64,000 nt of DNA from Paracoccus caeni (GCF_016629665.1 NZ_JAEPRQ010000001.1:1240001-1304000), one strand, 5' to 3'. Counted from the first letter of the stretch, positions 27,007 through 36,336 are shown. Numbers and translations are program-made. Notes: a model not told the origin generated them from the sequence alone.

Positions 27007-29367
27007 ATGTCCCATATTGCCGATGACGATCCTGCCAAACACAACACCGGGCCGAACAATCCGCCCAAAAAGCCGCGCGAGGCGCCGTCTTTCAGCGAAG
27101 AATTCGGCAATGCGCTTGAATATGCATGGGGGCCGATCCTTGTCGCGGTGGTGTTCTCCTTTGTTCTCGCCGTCTTCGATCCCTCGCACGAGGCGCTTCT
27201 GGGCGTGGTCGAAAATATCCGCAATCAGGGGATTTCCGGCATCGTAGCCGGGGTCGCGACCCTGCTGGGCTTTCTGTTTCTGCCGCCGACGCTTTATCAG
27301 GCCACCCAATATGCGCTGGATACCGACCGGCATTTCGGTGCGCATAACCCGAATATCGAAACGATCCTGCTGACATGGGTCGGGCGTCTGCCCTTGGCTG
27401 CCGTGGTCATTGCGATGATGCGGATCCTTTTGGGCGAAGATCATGTCACCTTGTTCGCCCAACTGCTGCTGATCCCGACGGTGATCTTTCTTTCGCTGGC
27501 GGTGCTGTCGGGGCTTAACATCTTCCTGCCTCCCCCATCCTCCGACCCGCAGAAAAAGGGTTTGCTGCGCAAGATCTTCGATGCGACCAAGCGTGTCGTA
27601 GATCGACCGATCCGGCTGGGCCTGCGCTATCGCAAGCCCGCAACCTGGGTTTCGGCGCTTCTTTTGCTTCTGGTCGCGATCTTTCCTGCGGCCTCGGTCT
27701 GGCTTGGTCCGATTGCGGTGACGCTGAGTTTCGTCTCGGTCGCGGCTTTCGCGCTGGCCGGGCTGACGCGGCTTTCTTCGGTTCTCAGCTATGGACAAAT
27801 CCCGCTGATCTTTGCGGTTCTGGGACTGATCGCGGCTGCGTCTGGCCGGGAAGGGGCGCGATTGTTCCTGATCCTGATGGCAATCTACTGCTTCACCGTC
27901 TTTTTCTATCCCGGCAAAACCTCGCGGAAAGAGCGGGTGGTAGCGGTGGCGCTGACGGTTCTGGCCACGCTGACCTTTGCCTGGGGAGAGGCAAACCGAC
28001 GGCTGTGTCCTGCTTTGGCCGGATGCAACCTGATCCTTGGCTCGACCTTCGACGGTCAGCGGAGCGAGATCGGCGATGCTCTGGCCGCATGGCGGCTGGC
28101 CCGCCCGGCAGAGGATGCGGGCGAGCCGGTGCGACTGATCGCGGCAGAGGGGGGCGGCCTTTTCGCGGCCTATTTCACCGCCATGTATCTGGCCAAGAAC
28201 ACTGATCTTTATGGCGATGAATATGCCCGCTCGATCTTTGCGATCAGCGGCGTCTCGGGTGGCTCGATTGGTGCCGCGACTTATTGGGCGATCCGGCAGT
28301 CAGGGGTCTGCGATGCGCCCGACGCTGCCCCCGATTGCCATCAGCAGAAGGTGCGCGAGATTCTGGCGCAGGATTATCTGAGCCCGGTCATGGCGCGGAT
28401 GTTCACATGGGATACGGTGGATACAATCGTCCCGCTGTCCTCGCTTGATGAATCCCTGCGGCTAGAGCGTGGCAGGCAGTTGGAACTGTCGCTGATCCGA
28501 AATGCCGCTGGCCTCACCGATGGGGAAAACCCGCTGCTGCTTGATCTGGCGAAGTCGTGGTCGCCCGAGCGGCAGGTTCCGGCGCTGCTTTTGAACACCA
28601 CGCATGTCGAGACAGGAGATCGGGTGGTGCTGTCGCCGTTTTCATCGGCGGGGCAGGTCGGGCGAAACAATCTGCCGCTGGCTCTGGAAACCGCGGGCGA
28701 TATTCCGGTTGCGACGGCGGCCTTTATCTCGGCCCGTTTTCCGTTGGTCACCGCGCCTGCGCGGATTCTGAACGACAAGAAGCCCGGCAATATCGAGGGA
28801 GGCGTGCCTTACGATGAAGGCGTTCACCAATATGTCGATGGCGGATATTTCGACAATTCGGGGATCGAGACCCTGCATGACATTCTGAACCGCCTGCCGG
28901 AAAAAGCCGTGGTGAATGACATCCGTCTGATCGCGCTCAGAACCCTTGATGAGGAAACGCGGCATGCCCCGTCTTCGGGTGCTTGTGCGGATGATCTGAC
29001 CCCGCCAAAGGATGATCCGCCGGTGACGACGCAGGGATTGGTCGGCGCGCCAGTCGCGACCTTCTTCGGGGCATGGCAGGCGCGTCAGGGTCTGTCGTGG
29101 AACCGGGCGTTCAGCGGCTGGCGGGGTCGGCTGGATGCCGTGGCGATGTATGAACTGCCACTGAAGGATCTGAACTTCACCGTCAGTTGGTATCTGGGCC
29201 AAAGCAGTTTCTGCGGGATCGAGCGGAACCTGAACGCGAAAATGATCTGCGAAGAAGAGCATTTGCGCACAAGGTCTGCCCAGACCGGCCAAATGCGCGT
29301 TGCGGCGCCTTACGAAACAGCGCTGACTTCTATTTGCAGCGGTGAGGGGGCGGTGGCGGCACGCTGA
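27007..29367 (+). CDS. Large membrane-bound patatin-like phospholipase
   Basis: 786 residues. The N-terminal third is a membrane domain with about eight to ten hydrophobic helices between residues 40 and 330. A patatin domain follows: AAEGGGLFAAYF (oxyanion loop, about 380), SGVSGGS (nucleophile, about 414-420) and VDGGYFDNSG (catalytic Asp, about 615). Many Cys lie in the second half (for example CDAPDAAPDC, CPALAGC). Topology places the hydrolase after an even or odd number of helices I cannot fix, so cytosolic versus periplasmic is open. The upstream DNA is AT-rich (26940-26990). Confidence 0.85.
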   Translation: MSHIADDDPAKHNTGPNNPPKKPREAPSFSEEFGNALEYAWGPILVAVVFSFVLAVFDPSHEALLGVVENIRNQGISGIVAGVATLLGFLFLPPTLYQATQYALDTDRHFGAHNPNIETILLTWVGRLPLAAVVIAMMRILLGEDHVTLFAQLLLIPTVIFLSLAVLSGLNIFLPPPSSDPQKKGLLRKIFDATKRVVDRPIRLGLRYRKPATWVSALLLLLVAIFPAASVWLGPIAVTLSFVSVAAFALAGLTRLSSVLSYGQIPLIFAVLGLIAAASGREGARLFLILMAIYCFTVFFYPGKTSRKERVVAVALTVLATLTFAWGEANRRLCPALAGCNLILGSTFDGQRSEIGDALAAWRLARPAEDAGEPVRLIAAEGGGLFAAYFTAMYLAKNTDLYGDEYARSIFAISGVSGGSIGAATYWAIRQSGVCDAPDAAPDCHQQKVREILAQDYLSPVMARMFTWDTVDTIVPLSSLDESLRLERGRQLELSLIRNAAGLTDGENPLLLDLAKSWSPERQVPALLLNTTHVETGDRVVLSPFSSAGQVGRNNLPLALETAGDIPVATAAFISARFPLVTAPARILNDKKPGNIEGGVPYDEGVHQYVDGGYFDNSGIETLHDILNRLPEKAVVNDIRLIALRTLDEETRHAPSSGACADDLTPPKDDPPVTTQGLVGAPVATFFGAWQARQGLSWNRAFSGWRGRLDAVAMYELPLKDLNFTVSWYLGQSSFCGIERNLNAKMICEEEHLRTRSAQTGQMRVAAPYETALTSICSGEGAVAAR

Positions 29368-29427
29368 TCGTCGCAACTCTTTGACACTGCGGGGCGTTGC
29401 GGCTGCAAAGCTGTGCAGGGAGCCACC

Positions 29428-29931
29428 ATGACCGCCCTTACCGACGCCATCCTCGACCTGTTCACCCCTGCCGAGGCGATCCCCATCGTGACCGTCGCCG
29501 CGCGGTTGTTTCTGGCGCTGCTGTTGGGCGCGCTGATCGGATGGGAGCGCGAGGTGAAATCACGCGCTGCCGGGCTGCGCACCCATATGCTGATCGCGAT
29601 GGCGGCGGCCATGTTCACCATCGTCGCGATGGAGCTGACGATCTTCCCCGGCACCACCGAGACGACCTTGCGCGTCGATCCGTTGCGGCTGATCGAGGCG
29701 GTCACGGCGGGCGTGGCCTTCCTTGCCGCTGGCTCGATTATCACCAGCGGCGGCAATGTGCGCGGGTTGACGACGGGTGCGTCGATGTGGCTTGCAGGTG
29801 CCATCGGGCTGGCCTGCGGGACGGGTGACGGGGTTCTGGCCGTGCTGGGCACCGGGCTTGCGCTGATCACGCTTTGGATGATCCGCGTCGTGGTGAAGCC
29901 GTTGCTGCCCGAGCCGGACGAGAAAGACTGA
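29428..29931 (+). CDS. MgtC/SapB family membrane protein
   Basis: A 167-residue membrane protein with about four to five helices. The MgtC signature is ARLFLALLLGALIGWERE followed by RAAGLRTHMLIAMAAAMFTI, and the middle has GVAFLAAGSII and RGLTTGASMWLAGAIGLACG. Only the membrane domain is present, without the C-terminal ACT-like domain of Salmonella MgtC. The ATG at 29428 with GGGAG before it is preferred over an upstream GTG at 29413. The exact role (Mg or acid stress related) is unknown. Confidence 0.9.
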   Translation: MTALTDAILDLFTPAEAIPIVTVAARLFLALLLGALIGWEREVKSRAAGLRTHMLIAMAAAMFTIVAMELTIFPGTTETTLRVDPLRLIEAVTAGVAFLAAGSIITSGGNVRGLTTGASMWLAGAIGLACGTGDGVLAVLGTGLALITLWMIRVVVKPLLPEPDEKD

Positions 29932-29955
29932 CCTACCGTCCCTTGGTCAGTTGCC

Positions 29956-30873
29956 TTAGCTTTTTGCCATCTCGATCGCGATCTTCGCCGCCAGTCGGGC
30001 GTTGTTCAGGACCAGCGCAATGTTGGATTCCAGCGATTTGCCCTCGGTCAACTCGAAGATGCGTTGCAGCAGGAACGGCGTGACTTCCTTCGCTGCGATC
30101 TTCTGCGCTTCTGCTTCAGAGAGAGCTTGCTCGATTACCGGGGTGATGATGTCGCGGGTGATCTCGGCCTCGGGCGGGATCGGGTTGGCGACAAGCTGGC
30201 CGCCTTTCAGGCCAAGGCGGGCACGCATATCCGCCGCTGCTGCGATCTGGGCGGGGTCGTCCATGCGCAAAGGCGCGCGGAGGCCGCTGTCGCGCGACCA
30301 GAAGGCGGGGATTTCGTCCTGACCATAGGCGATAACCGGCACGCCCAGCGTTTCCAGCACTTCCCATGTCTTCGGCAAATCAAGGATCGCCTTCGCCCCC
30401 GCCGCCACCACTGTTACTGGGGTCTGCGCCAGTTCCTGAAGATCGGCGGAAATGTCGAAGCTGTTTTCCGCGCCACGATGAACGCCGCCGATGCCGCCGG
30501 TCGCAAAGGTGCGGATGCCCGCCAGATGGGCGCAGATCATCGTGGCCGCCACCGTGGTTGCGCCAGTGCGCCCGGTGGTCAGGCAGACGGCCAGATCGGC
30601 GCGGCTCAGCTTCATCGCCTCGCTGGGCGGGGTCTGGGCCAGCTTCTCAAGCGCGGCATCGTCAAGGCCGATATGAATCTGGCCGTCCATCACCGCAATC
30701 GTCGCCGGGGTGGCGCCATTGTCGCGGATCACCTGCTCGACCTTGCGCGCCATTTCGAGGTTCTGCGGATAGGGCATACCGTGGGTGATGATGGTGGATT
30801 CCAGTGCCACCACGGGACGGTTCGCGGCCAAGGCCTCGGCGGTTTCGGTTGAGTAGGTCAGGGGGGCGGTCAT
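29956..30873 (-). CDS. psuG: Pseudouridine-5'-phosphate glycosidase PsuG
   Basis: A 305-residue enzyme splitting pseudouridine 5'-phosphate to uracil and ribose 5-phosphate. It begins MTAPLTYSTETAEAL and has the family motifs ALESTIITHGMPYP, GRTGATTVAATM, GGIGGVHRGAE (with active-site Lys at VVAAGAKAILDLPKT) and VANPIP. The ATG at 30873 is the family start; the frame extends upstream through a repeat and should be ignored. The kinase psuK and an ArsR regulator lie upstream on the same strand, separated by 259 bp that hold repeat copy C. Confidence 0.95.
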   Translation of the reverse strand: MTAPLTYSTETAEALAANRPVVALESTIITHGMPYPQNLEMARKVEQVIRDNGATPATIAVMDGQIHIGLDDAALEKLAQTPPSEAMKLSRADLAVCLTTGRTGATTVAATMICAHLAGIRTFATGGIGGVHRGAENSFDISADLQELAQTPVTVVAAGAKAILDLPKTWEVLETLGVPVIAYGQDEIPAFWSRDSGLRAPLRMDDPAQIAAAADMRARLGLKGGQLVANPIPPEAEITRDIITPVIEQALSEAEAQKIAAKEVTPFLLQRIFELTEGKSLESNIALVLNNARLAAKIAIEMAKS

Positions 30874-30905
30874 GGCATGTCTCGTGTTTTTGGTGTCGGG
30901 AGCTT

Positions 30906-30926
30906 GGTGCGTGCGGAGCACGCACC
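30906..30926. repeat. Short perfect hairpin, REP-like
   Basis: A 9-bp stem GGTGCGTGC/GCACGCACC with loop GGA is followed by CCTACGG. Short palindromes of this type are often repeated around bacterial genomes. Only one copy is seen in this window. It sits between psuG and repeat copy C. Confidence 0.5.
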
Positions 30927-30945
30927 CTACGGTGATGGTCAGATC

Positions 30946-31116
30946 TCGCCCGGAATCAAGGTGCCACAGGCACCGCCGGGCAGTGCCCGACCGCCCGGAC
31001 GGGCGGGCACTTCGGTGATGTTTCGCGCAAAATCGATGTTGGGCGGGGCGGCACGATAAAGTGCGAAGAACGACTGTTGCAGGTACCCACCCACGGTCGG
31101 GCACTGCCCTCTGCTT
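30946..31116 (+). repeat. Dispersed structured repeat, copy C
   Basis: A third full copy, located between psuK and psuG. The head is TCGCCCGGAATCAAG with inner stem GGTGCC/GGCACC (loop ACA). The arm 30978-30993 and the end arm 31094-31109 are perfectly complementary over 16 nt, about 100 nt apart. The middle motif is GGCACGATAAAGTG. The tail lies 16 bp from the psuK stop. Confidence 0.82.
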
Positions 31117-31132
31117 TGGTTGGCGGACAGTT

Positions 31133-32014
31133 TCACGGCACATCCTTCCCCGAAACATGCGCCGCAGAGGCCTCGACCGCTTGCCGCAGGGCGGCCTCAC
31201 GGGCGTTGCCTTTCAACTCGGCGGCCAGATGGGCGGCCAGAAAGCAATCGCCTGCGCCGGTCACCCGCGCGACCGTGACCGCAGGCGGGGTAAGGGTCAG
31301 GGTCGGGCCGTTGGCGATGGCGTCGGCGGCGGGGTAGGGACCGTCGGTCACCAGAACCCGCGCCGCACCGCGACGGACCACCGCTGCCGCCGCGCTGGCG
31401 GCATCGGGGCAGGCATCGCCCGCAAGGATCTCGGCTTCCAGACGGTTCAGATAGAAACAGCCGCGCCGGGCGGCGATCAGCGGCTCGAGCCGCTCGGCTT
31501 TGCCGGGGCTGGCGGGCACGACGCGCAGATCGGCCACCGCAAGGCGCGGATCGCGGGCGATGCGGGCCAGCAAATCCTCGGTCAGGTTGCCGTCCAGAAC
31601 CACCGGCGCGGTCCATCCGGCCAGCTCATCCGCCAGCGGCTGAAGAATACGGTCCCCCGCTTCTTCAAGCGAATGGGCGTCGGCAACGGCGGCAATCAGC
31701 CCTTCGCTATCCTCGATCCCCATATAGCAATCGGTCGGCAACCCGGTATCGCGGGCCAGCCATTGGGTCAGAACGCCCAAGCGCCGGGCCTCGGCCACCA
31801 GCGCCTCACCCTCGGGGTCGCGACCTACGGCAGAGAGGACCGCAGGCACCAGACCCCACCGGGACAGGGCGACCGCGACGTTCAGCGCCACACCGCCCGG
31901 AATATGCCGGATCCGGCCCGGCACATCGGCGCCGGGGGCCATTCGCCGGGGCGCGCGGCCAATCACGTCCCACAGCATCGCGCCGATGCAGAGAATATCG
32001 GGCTGTCCGCTCAT
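31133..32014 (-). CDS. psuK: PfkB-family kinase, probable pseudouridine kinase PsuK
   Basis: A 293-residue ribokinase-fold kinase. PfkB features are IPGGVALNVAVALSRWG (substrate lid region) and RVTGAGDCFLAAHLAAEL (catalytic Asp). The N-terminus is MSGQPDILCIGAMLWDVIG. The ATG at 32014 overlaps the arsR stop as ATGA, so it is preferred over the ATG at 32026. Neighbouring psuG and the arsR gene make phosphorylation of pseudouridine the natural role, converting it to the PsuG substrate. Confidence 0.85.
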   Translation of the reverse strand: MSGQPDILCIGAMLWDVIGRAPRRMAPGADVPGRIRHIPGGVALNVAVALSRWGLVPAVLSAVGRDPEGEALVAEARRLGVLTQWLARDTGLPTDCYMGIEDSEGLIAAVADAHSLEEAGDRILQPLADELAGWTAPVVLDGNLTEDLLARIARDPRLAVADLRVVPASPGKAERLEPLIAARRGCFYLNRLEAEILAGDACPDAASAAAAVVRRGAARVLVTDGPYPAADAIANGPTLTLTPPAVTVARVTGAGDCFLAAHLAAELKGNAREAALRQAVEASAAHVSGKDVP

Positions 32015-32358
32015 TCCTCGTTCCATTCGCTGATCTGCGCTTCCAGAAACCGCTCGAAATCGTCCAGATCGACCGGATCGAACTGCCCGAACCCCTGCAT
32101 CCAGACCGAAGCCGCGCGCATCCCTTCAGGGTCAAGCATGCACCATGTGATCCGACCGCGCCTTTCCTGCCGGATCAGACCGGCGGTCGCAAGCACCGAC
32201 AGATGCTTCGAGATCGCCGCAAGGCTCATCTCGAAGGGTGACGCAACGTCGCTGACGGCCATGTCGTCTTCCAGCAGCATCGACAGCACCCGCCGCCGCG
32301 TCGGATCGGCCAGAGCGGCGAAAATCAGGTCGAGACGGTTGGCGGCGGGCGCGGTCAT
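32011..32358 (-). CDS. ArsR/SmtB-family transcriptional regulator
   Basis: A 115-residue winged-helix regulator. The N-terminus LIFAALADPTRRRVLSML is the ArsR signature. The recognition region is MSLAAISKHLSVLATAGLIRQERRGR. No CxC metal-binding motif is seen in the alpha-3 helix, so it is not a classical metal sensor. It is translationally coupled to psuK, which suggests it controls the pseudouridine genes, though the ligand is unknown. Confidence 0.9.
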   Translation of the reverse strand: MTAPAANRLDLIFAALADPTRRRVLSMLLEDDMAVSDVASPFEMSLAAISKHLSVLATAGLIRQERRGRITWCMLDPEGMRAASVWMQGFGQFDPVDLDDFERFLEAQISEWNEE

Positions 32359-32506
32359 GTGGGGTCCGGTGTGGTTTCAGGGGCAGAATGCTCAACTTTG
32401 CGGTTGAATAATGTCGGGAGCCTTGGCGGATTGCAAGCCATGCGGTGAAAAGACGCGCGTTTCAAAACATATGAATTTCAATGGCTTGTGTGTCGTCCTG
32501 CATTGC

Positions 32507-32535
32507 TTGACTCGGGGCCTTATCCACCCTAGACA
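32507..32535 (+). promoter_or_regulatory. Probable promoter of the atp Fo operon
   Basis: TTGACT (32507-32512), a 17-bp spacer and TAGACA (32530-32535) lie 30 bp before the atpI start. Confidence 0.55.
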
Positions 32536-32564
32536 CCCCGCAACGGATAACGGGGGCGTGAAAG

Positions 32565-32915
32565 ATGGCCGAAGGGCCCCGGAACGGCGATGACAGGGAC
32601 CAAGATGCGGCCCGGTTGCGTGTTCTGGAGGAACGGCTGTCACAGCTTCAGCCCAAGCCAGAGGTCAAGGGACCGATGGCGCAATACGATCAGGCGCATG
32701 TCGCCTGGAGGATGTTGACCGAACTTGTTGCCGGCATCGGGCTTGGCTGTGGGATCGGATACGGACTGGATTACTTTCTCGGCACCATGCCGGTGATGAT
32801 GATCCTGTTCATCTTTCTTGGCCTCGCGGCCGGTATCAAGACGATGATGCGCACCGCGAGCGAACTTAACCGAACGCCGGGCGAGAATGCGCCGGGCACC
32901 GATGAGAGGGATTGA
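32565..32915 (+). CDS. atpI: ATP synthase accessory protein AtpI
   Basis: A 116-residue small membrane protein that assists c-ring assembly. After a charged N-terminus, two helices are visible (about residues 48-70, [19 protein letters not shown], and 75-95, [19 protein letters not shown]). The [10 protein letters not shown] loop is the AtpI/Ync-type signature. It is the first gene of the Fo operon, and its stop lies 2 nt before the atpB start. Confidence 0.93.
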   Translation: MAEGPRNGDDRDQDAARLRVLEERLSQLQPKPEVKGPMAQYDQAHVAWRMLTELVAGIGLGCGIGYGLDYFLGTMPVMMILFIFLGLAAGIKTMMRTASELNRTPGENAPGTDERD

Positions 32916-32917
32916 TC

Positions 32918-33664
32918 GTGGCGACGGATGGCGAAGGCTTGCATTTCGATTCAGTTCTTTCCCAATTCGATGTCAAACCGCTGTTTGGCGCCGGAGAGAT
33001 TTCGTTCTACACGCCGACCAATGTGACGCTGTGGCTGTTCCTGATCGTCGTCTCCACCGTGGCGATGCTGGTCGTCGGCACCCGTGGCCGCGCCATCGTT
33101 CCCAATCGGTCGCAATCCATCGCCGAACTGACCTATGGCGTCGTCCACAAGATGGTCGAGGATATCGCCGGGAAAGAGGCGCTGAAATACTTCCCCTATA
33201 TCATGACGCTGTTCATATTCGTGCTGCTGGCCAACTTCCTTGGCCTGCTGCCGATGGCCTTCACTGTCACCTCGCATATCGCAGTGACCGCCGTGCTGGC
33301 TTTCGCGGTGTTCTTCACCGTGACCGCAATCGGCTTCATCAAGAATGGCGTGCATTTCCTTGACCTGTTCTGGGTCCGCTCAGCTCCGCTGGCGATCCGT
33401 CCGGTTCTGGCGGTGATCGAGGTGATCAGCTACTTCGTCCGCCCGGTCAGCCATTCCATTCGTCTTGCCGGCAACATGATCGCAGGCCACGCCGTGATCA
33501 AGGTGTTCGCAGCCTTCGCAGGCATCGCCGCCGTTGCACCCGTTTCCATCATCGCAGTGGTCGGCATGTATGCCTTTGAGGTGCTGGTCGCCGGCATTCA
33601 GGCTTACGTGTTCACCATCCTGACCTGCGTTTACCTGAAAGACGCGCTGCACCCGTCGCACTGA
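32918..33664 (+). CDS. atpB: ATP synthase subunit a
   Basis: A 248-residue proton-channel subunit of Fo with five to six helices. The essential Arg is in [14 protein letters not shown]. The C-terminal helix has [16 protein letters not shown]. The GTG at 32918 with GAGAGGG upstream is preferred; the frame opens a few codons earlier. It lies between atpI and atpE in the usual alphaproteobacterial order. Confidence 0.96.
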   Translation: MATDGEGLHFDSVLSQFDVKPLFGAGEISFYTPTNVTLWLFLIVVSTVAMLVVGTRGRAIVPNRSQSIAELTYGVVHKMVEDIAGKEALKYFPYIMTLFIFVLLANFLGLLPMAFTVTSHIAVTAVLAFAVFFTVTAIGFIKNGVHFLDLFWVRSAPLAIRPVLAVIEVISYFVRPVSHSIRLAGNMIAGHAVIKVFAAFAGIAAVAPVSIIAVVGMYAFEVLVAGIQAYVFTILTCVYLKDALHPSH

Positions 33665-33742
33665 CGGCCTGCAGATCGGGTGGCGCATGTTGCGCCACCG
33701 CTTCAACCCTATCTACCACTTCCAACCGCAAGGAGTATTATC

Positions 33743-33979
33743 ATGGAAGGCAATATCGGAGAACTGGGCCAGTACATCGGCGTCGGCCTGACCGCCATCG
33801 GCATGGGCGGGGCTGCTATCGGTGTGGGCAACGTTGCCGGCAACTTCCTGGCAGGCGCTCTGCGCAATCCTTCGGCTGCGGCCGGTCAGACCGCCACGCT
33901 GTTCATCGGCATGGCCTTCGCTGAAGCACTGGGGATCTTCTCGTTCCTCGTCGCGCTTCTGCTGATGTTCGCAGTCTGA
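33743..33979 (+). CDS. atpE: ATP synthase subunit c
   Basis: A 78-residue hairpin protein that forms the rotor ring. Helix 1 is [23 protein letters not shown] and helix 2 is [24 protein letters not shown], with the proton-binding Glu in FAEALGIF. The polar loop ALRNPSA is present. The ATG at 33743 follows AAGGAG. The longer frame starting at 33680 is not conserved. Confidence 0.98.
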   Translation: MEGNIGELGQYIGVGLTAIGMGGAAIGVGNVAGNFLAGALRNPSAAAGQTATLFIGMAFAEALGIFSFLVALLLMFAV

Positions 33980-34054
33980 TCCCACGCCATCCTTGCGGCG
34001 GGATGGGGCCAAGGCTCCATCCCTTCGTGACCTGAGAGGCCAAGGGGTTAGGAC

Positions 34055-34648
34055 ATGATCAGCCTGTTGCAAGACGCCGCAACCCACGCGGCCGAACATA
34101 TTCAAGACGCGGGCGATGCCGCAGCGCATGGCGCAGAAGCTGCCAGCTCTGGTGGTCTGCCGCAATTGAACATCGACGCCTTCCCGAACCAGATCTTCTG
34201 GCTCGTGATCACGTTGGTGGTGCTTTACTGGGTGCTGTCGAAGATCGCGCTGCCCCGGATCGCATCCGTCATCTCGGATCGTCAGGGCGCCATCACCGGC
34301 GATCTGATGGCTGCCGAGGAATTCAAGCAGAAATCGAAAGAGGCCGAGGCCGCCTATGACAAGGCGCTGGCCGATGCCCGTTCGGAAGCCCAGAAGATCG
34401 TCGCCGCCAACCGCGCCGAGATCCAGAAGGAACTGGACGCCGCCATCGCCCATGCCGATGCCGAAATCGCCGCCCGCACCGCGGAATCGGAGAAACGCAT
34501 CCGCGAAATCCGCGACTCGGCCACCGCCGATGCGCGCGAGGTTGCCCGCGATGTCACCGCCGAACTGGTCCGCAGCTTCGGGGGCAATGTCGATCAGGCC
34601 GCCGTCGATCAGGCCGTGGACAATCGCATGAAGGGGGGCCTGCAATGA
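34055..34648 (+). CDS. atpF': ATP synthase subunit b'
   Basis: A 197-residue peripheral-stalk subunit with one transmembrane helix ([21 protein letters not shown], about residues 48-69) followed by a long charged coiled coil. A distinct b' next to b is the arrangement of photosynthetic and many alphaproteobacterial ATP synthases. It has the longer N-terminal extension rich in Ala and His usual for b'. It overlaps atpF by 4 nt. Confidence 0.94.
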   Translation: MISLLQDAATHAAEHIQDAGDAAAHGAEAASSGGLPQLNIDAFPNQIFWLVITLVVLYWVLSKIALPRIASVISDRQGAITGDLMAAEEFKQKSKEAEAAYDKALADARSEAQKIVAANRAEIQKELDAAIAHADAEIAARTAESEKRIREIRDSATADAREVARDVTAELVRSFGGNVDQAAVDQAVDNRMKGGLQ

Positions 34649-35205
34649 AAAAGCTTGCTGCCATCGCCGCCGTCGCGCTGAGCGCGGGCCCGGCTGCTGC
34701 TGCTTCCGGCCCGTTCTTCCGGCTCGCCAATACCGACTTCATCGTCTTGGTGTCGTTCCTCGTCTTCGTCGGCATCATCGTCTATTTCAAGATCCCGCAA
34801 GTGATCGGGCGTCTGCTGGACGGTCGCGCCGATAACATCCGCAAGGATCTGGACGAGGCCCGGAAGCTGCGCGAAGAAGCGCAGGAAATCTATGCCAGCT
34901 ACGAGCGTCGTCAGCGCGAAGTGGCCGGTCAGGCTGACCAGATCGTCGCCAACGCCAAGCGCGAGGCGCAGGCTCAGGCTGCCAAGGCGCAGGATGACCT
35001 GAAAAACTCGATCGAGCGTCGCCTGAAAGCCGCTGAAGAGCAAATCGCCAGCGCCGAAGGCGATGCGGTTCGCGCTGTTCGCGACCGTGCGGTGCAGACG
35101 GCGGTTGCCGCTGCTTCGGAACTGCTGGAAGCGCAAGTGAAGGGCGGGCAACGCTCGGCCGGGATCGACGACGCCATCGAAGACGTGGCGCGCCGGTTGA
35201 ACTGA
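34645..35205 (+). CDS. atpF: ATP synthase subunit b
   Basis: A 186-residue peripheral-stalk subunit. One N-terminal signal-like stretch ([20 protein letters not shown]) precedes the membrane helix [20 protein letters not shown] (about residues 32-52). The coiled coil has [19 protein letters not shown]. It ends the Fo operon and is followed by a strong terminator. The F1 genes are not in the window, as expected for the split atp operons of this group. Confidence 0.95.
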   Translation: MKKLAAIAAVALSAGPAAAASGPFFRLANTDFIVLVSFLVFVGIIVYFKIPQVIGRLLDGRADNIRKDLDEARKLREEAQEIYASYERRQREVAGQADQIVANAKREAQAQAAKAQDDLKNSIERRLKAAEEQIASAEGDAVRAVRDRAVQTAVAAASELLEAQVKGGQRSAGIDDAIEDVARRLN

Positions 35206-35238
35206 CGCTCAAGAGATCAACAGGACAGTGATCTTATA

Positions 35239-35270
35239 AACCTCCGGTCCGATGGGCCGGAGGTTTTTCT
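35239..35270 (+). terminator. Rho-independent terminator of the atp Fo operon
   Basis: A stem AACCTCCGG/CCGGAGGTT (35239-35247 with 35257-35265) with a 9-nt loop is followed by a T-run. Confidence 0.9.
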
Positions 35271-35303
35271 TTGGGTCGTGCGGGTTCGGGCAGGTCAAAA
35301 GAA

Positions 35304-35324
35304 CGGTATTTGTGCAACGAAGAA
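35304..35324. repeat. 21-bp exact repeat, copy 1
   Basis: The 21 bases beginning CGGTATTTGTGC and ending GAAGAA recur exactly at 55060-55080. Both copies are in non-coding DNA just after the end of a plus-strand operon. The function is unknown. Confidence 0.6.
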
Positions 35325-35353
35325 ATCGGGCGGAGTTGTGTGATCGGCAATGA

Positions 35354-35380
35354 AAAAGGGCCGGTGGAAACCGGCCCTTT
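35354..35380 (-). terminator. Rho-independent terminator of the OmpA-like gene
   Basis: A stem AAAGGGCCGG/CCGGCCCTTT (35355-35364 with 35371-35380) has loop TGGAAA, and the A-run at 35353-35357 gives the T-run on the minus strand. It lies 20 bp after the stop. Confidence 0.88.
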
Positions 35381-35400
35381 CTGCGTTGTGACGATCCGGC

Positions 35401-36075
35401 TTAGTTGGTCGGGCGGATCAGGATTTCGACGCGGCGGTTCTGCGCGCGGCCCGATGCGGTGTCGTTCGAGGCGATCGGCTGGTTGAAGCCACGGCCCGTG
35501 GCTGCAAGACGACCCGACTGAACGCCAGCGGCTGCAAGGATATTCGCGACCGATTGTGCGCGGCGCTGCGACAGATCCTGGTTGTGGGCTGCCGAGCCGG
35601 TATTGTCGGTATGGCCAACCACTTCGACACGGCTGTTCGGATATTGGTTCAGGTTGCGCGCGACCGCATAAAGGTCGTTCTGCGCGACGCCCGACACGGC
35701 GGCCGAGTCGGTTGCGAAGAGGATGCCTTCGGGCAGGACCACTTGCAGATAAGAGCCGTGGTTCACGACCTGAATGTTCGGGTTGGACAGCGATTGCTGC
35801 AACGAGCGTGCCTGACGGTCGAGGATATTGCCCGCAACCGCACCCGCAGCGGCGCCAAGGATCGCACCGCGCGCGGCGTCACGGCCTTCATTATTGCTGT
35901 CGCTGTCGCGGCTAACGCCGTAAAGCGCGCCAAGAGCAGCACCGGCCAGCGCGCCCTGTTGGGTGCGGCTCATGCCGGTTCCGGTGCCGGTGCCGCCGTT
36001 CATCGACGGGTCGGTGCAGGCTCCAAGGACCATGAGGCCAGAGGCGGCAAGGATGGTTGGGACGCGGAAACTCAT
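35401..36075 (-). CDS. OmpA-family lipoprotein with glycine-zipper region
   Basis: A 224-residue outer-membrane lipoprotein. The signal ends in a lipobox LGAC (Cys at about residue 20). A Gly-zipper region with GALAGAALGALYG and GAILGAAAGAVAG follows, then an OmpA C-terminal peptidoglycan-binding domain with VEVVGHTDNTGSAAHNQDLS and RGFNQPIASNDTASGRAQNR. The conserved Asp and Arg for diaminopimelate binding are present. It probably tethers outer membrane to peptidoglycan. It is monocistronic. Confidence 0.94.
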   Translation of the reverse strand: MSFRVPTILAASGLMVLGACTDPSMNGGTGTGTGMSRTQQGALAGAALGALYGVSRDSDSNNEGRDAARGAILGAAAGAVAGNILDRQARSLQQSLSNPNIQVVNHGSYLQVVLPEGILFATDSAAVSGVAQNDLYAVARNLNQYPNSRVEVVGHTDNTGSAAHNQDLSQRRAQSVANILAAAGVQSGRLAATGRGFNQPIASNDTASGRAQNRRVEILIRPTN

Positions 36076-36336
36076 GGGATCAGCCTTTCCTGTTCACGCT
36101 TTCGGGCCCTGTCGGCCCCGTTCAATTCCTGTGGCGCCGATTCCGACGCCGTTTTCTAACGCGCGTCAAGCTGTCGCAGTTCCGATGGAAAGGGAAGTCA
36201 CGCTGTCGTGGAACCCTCTGGTTTTCCGTCACAAAGGAGCGATAAGCCGGTGATCGGCAAGATCGCGTCGGCGATCTTTCGCCCGCGTCGGGTCGGGCTT
36301 GCATTAAGGCGTCACTGGGGCGAAAACCGGCGGGTC

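Noticed and set aside
35271..35486. Small open frame containing the 21-bp repeat
   Set aside because: Both repeat copies would read RYLCNEE in one frame, but identity is at DNA level and flanks do not match. The frame also crosses a terminator.
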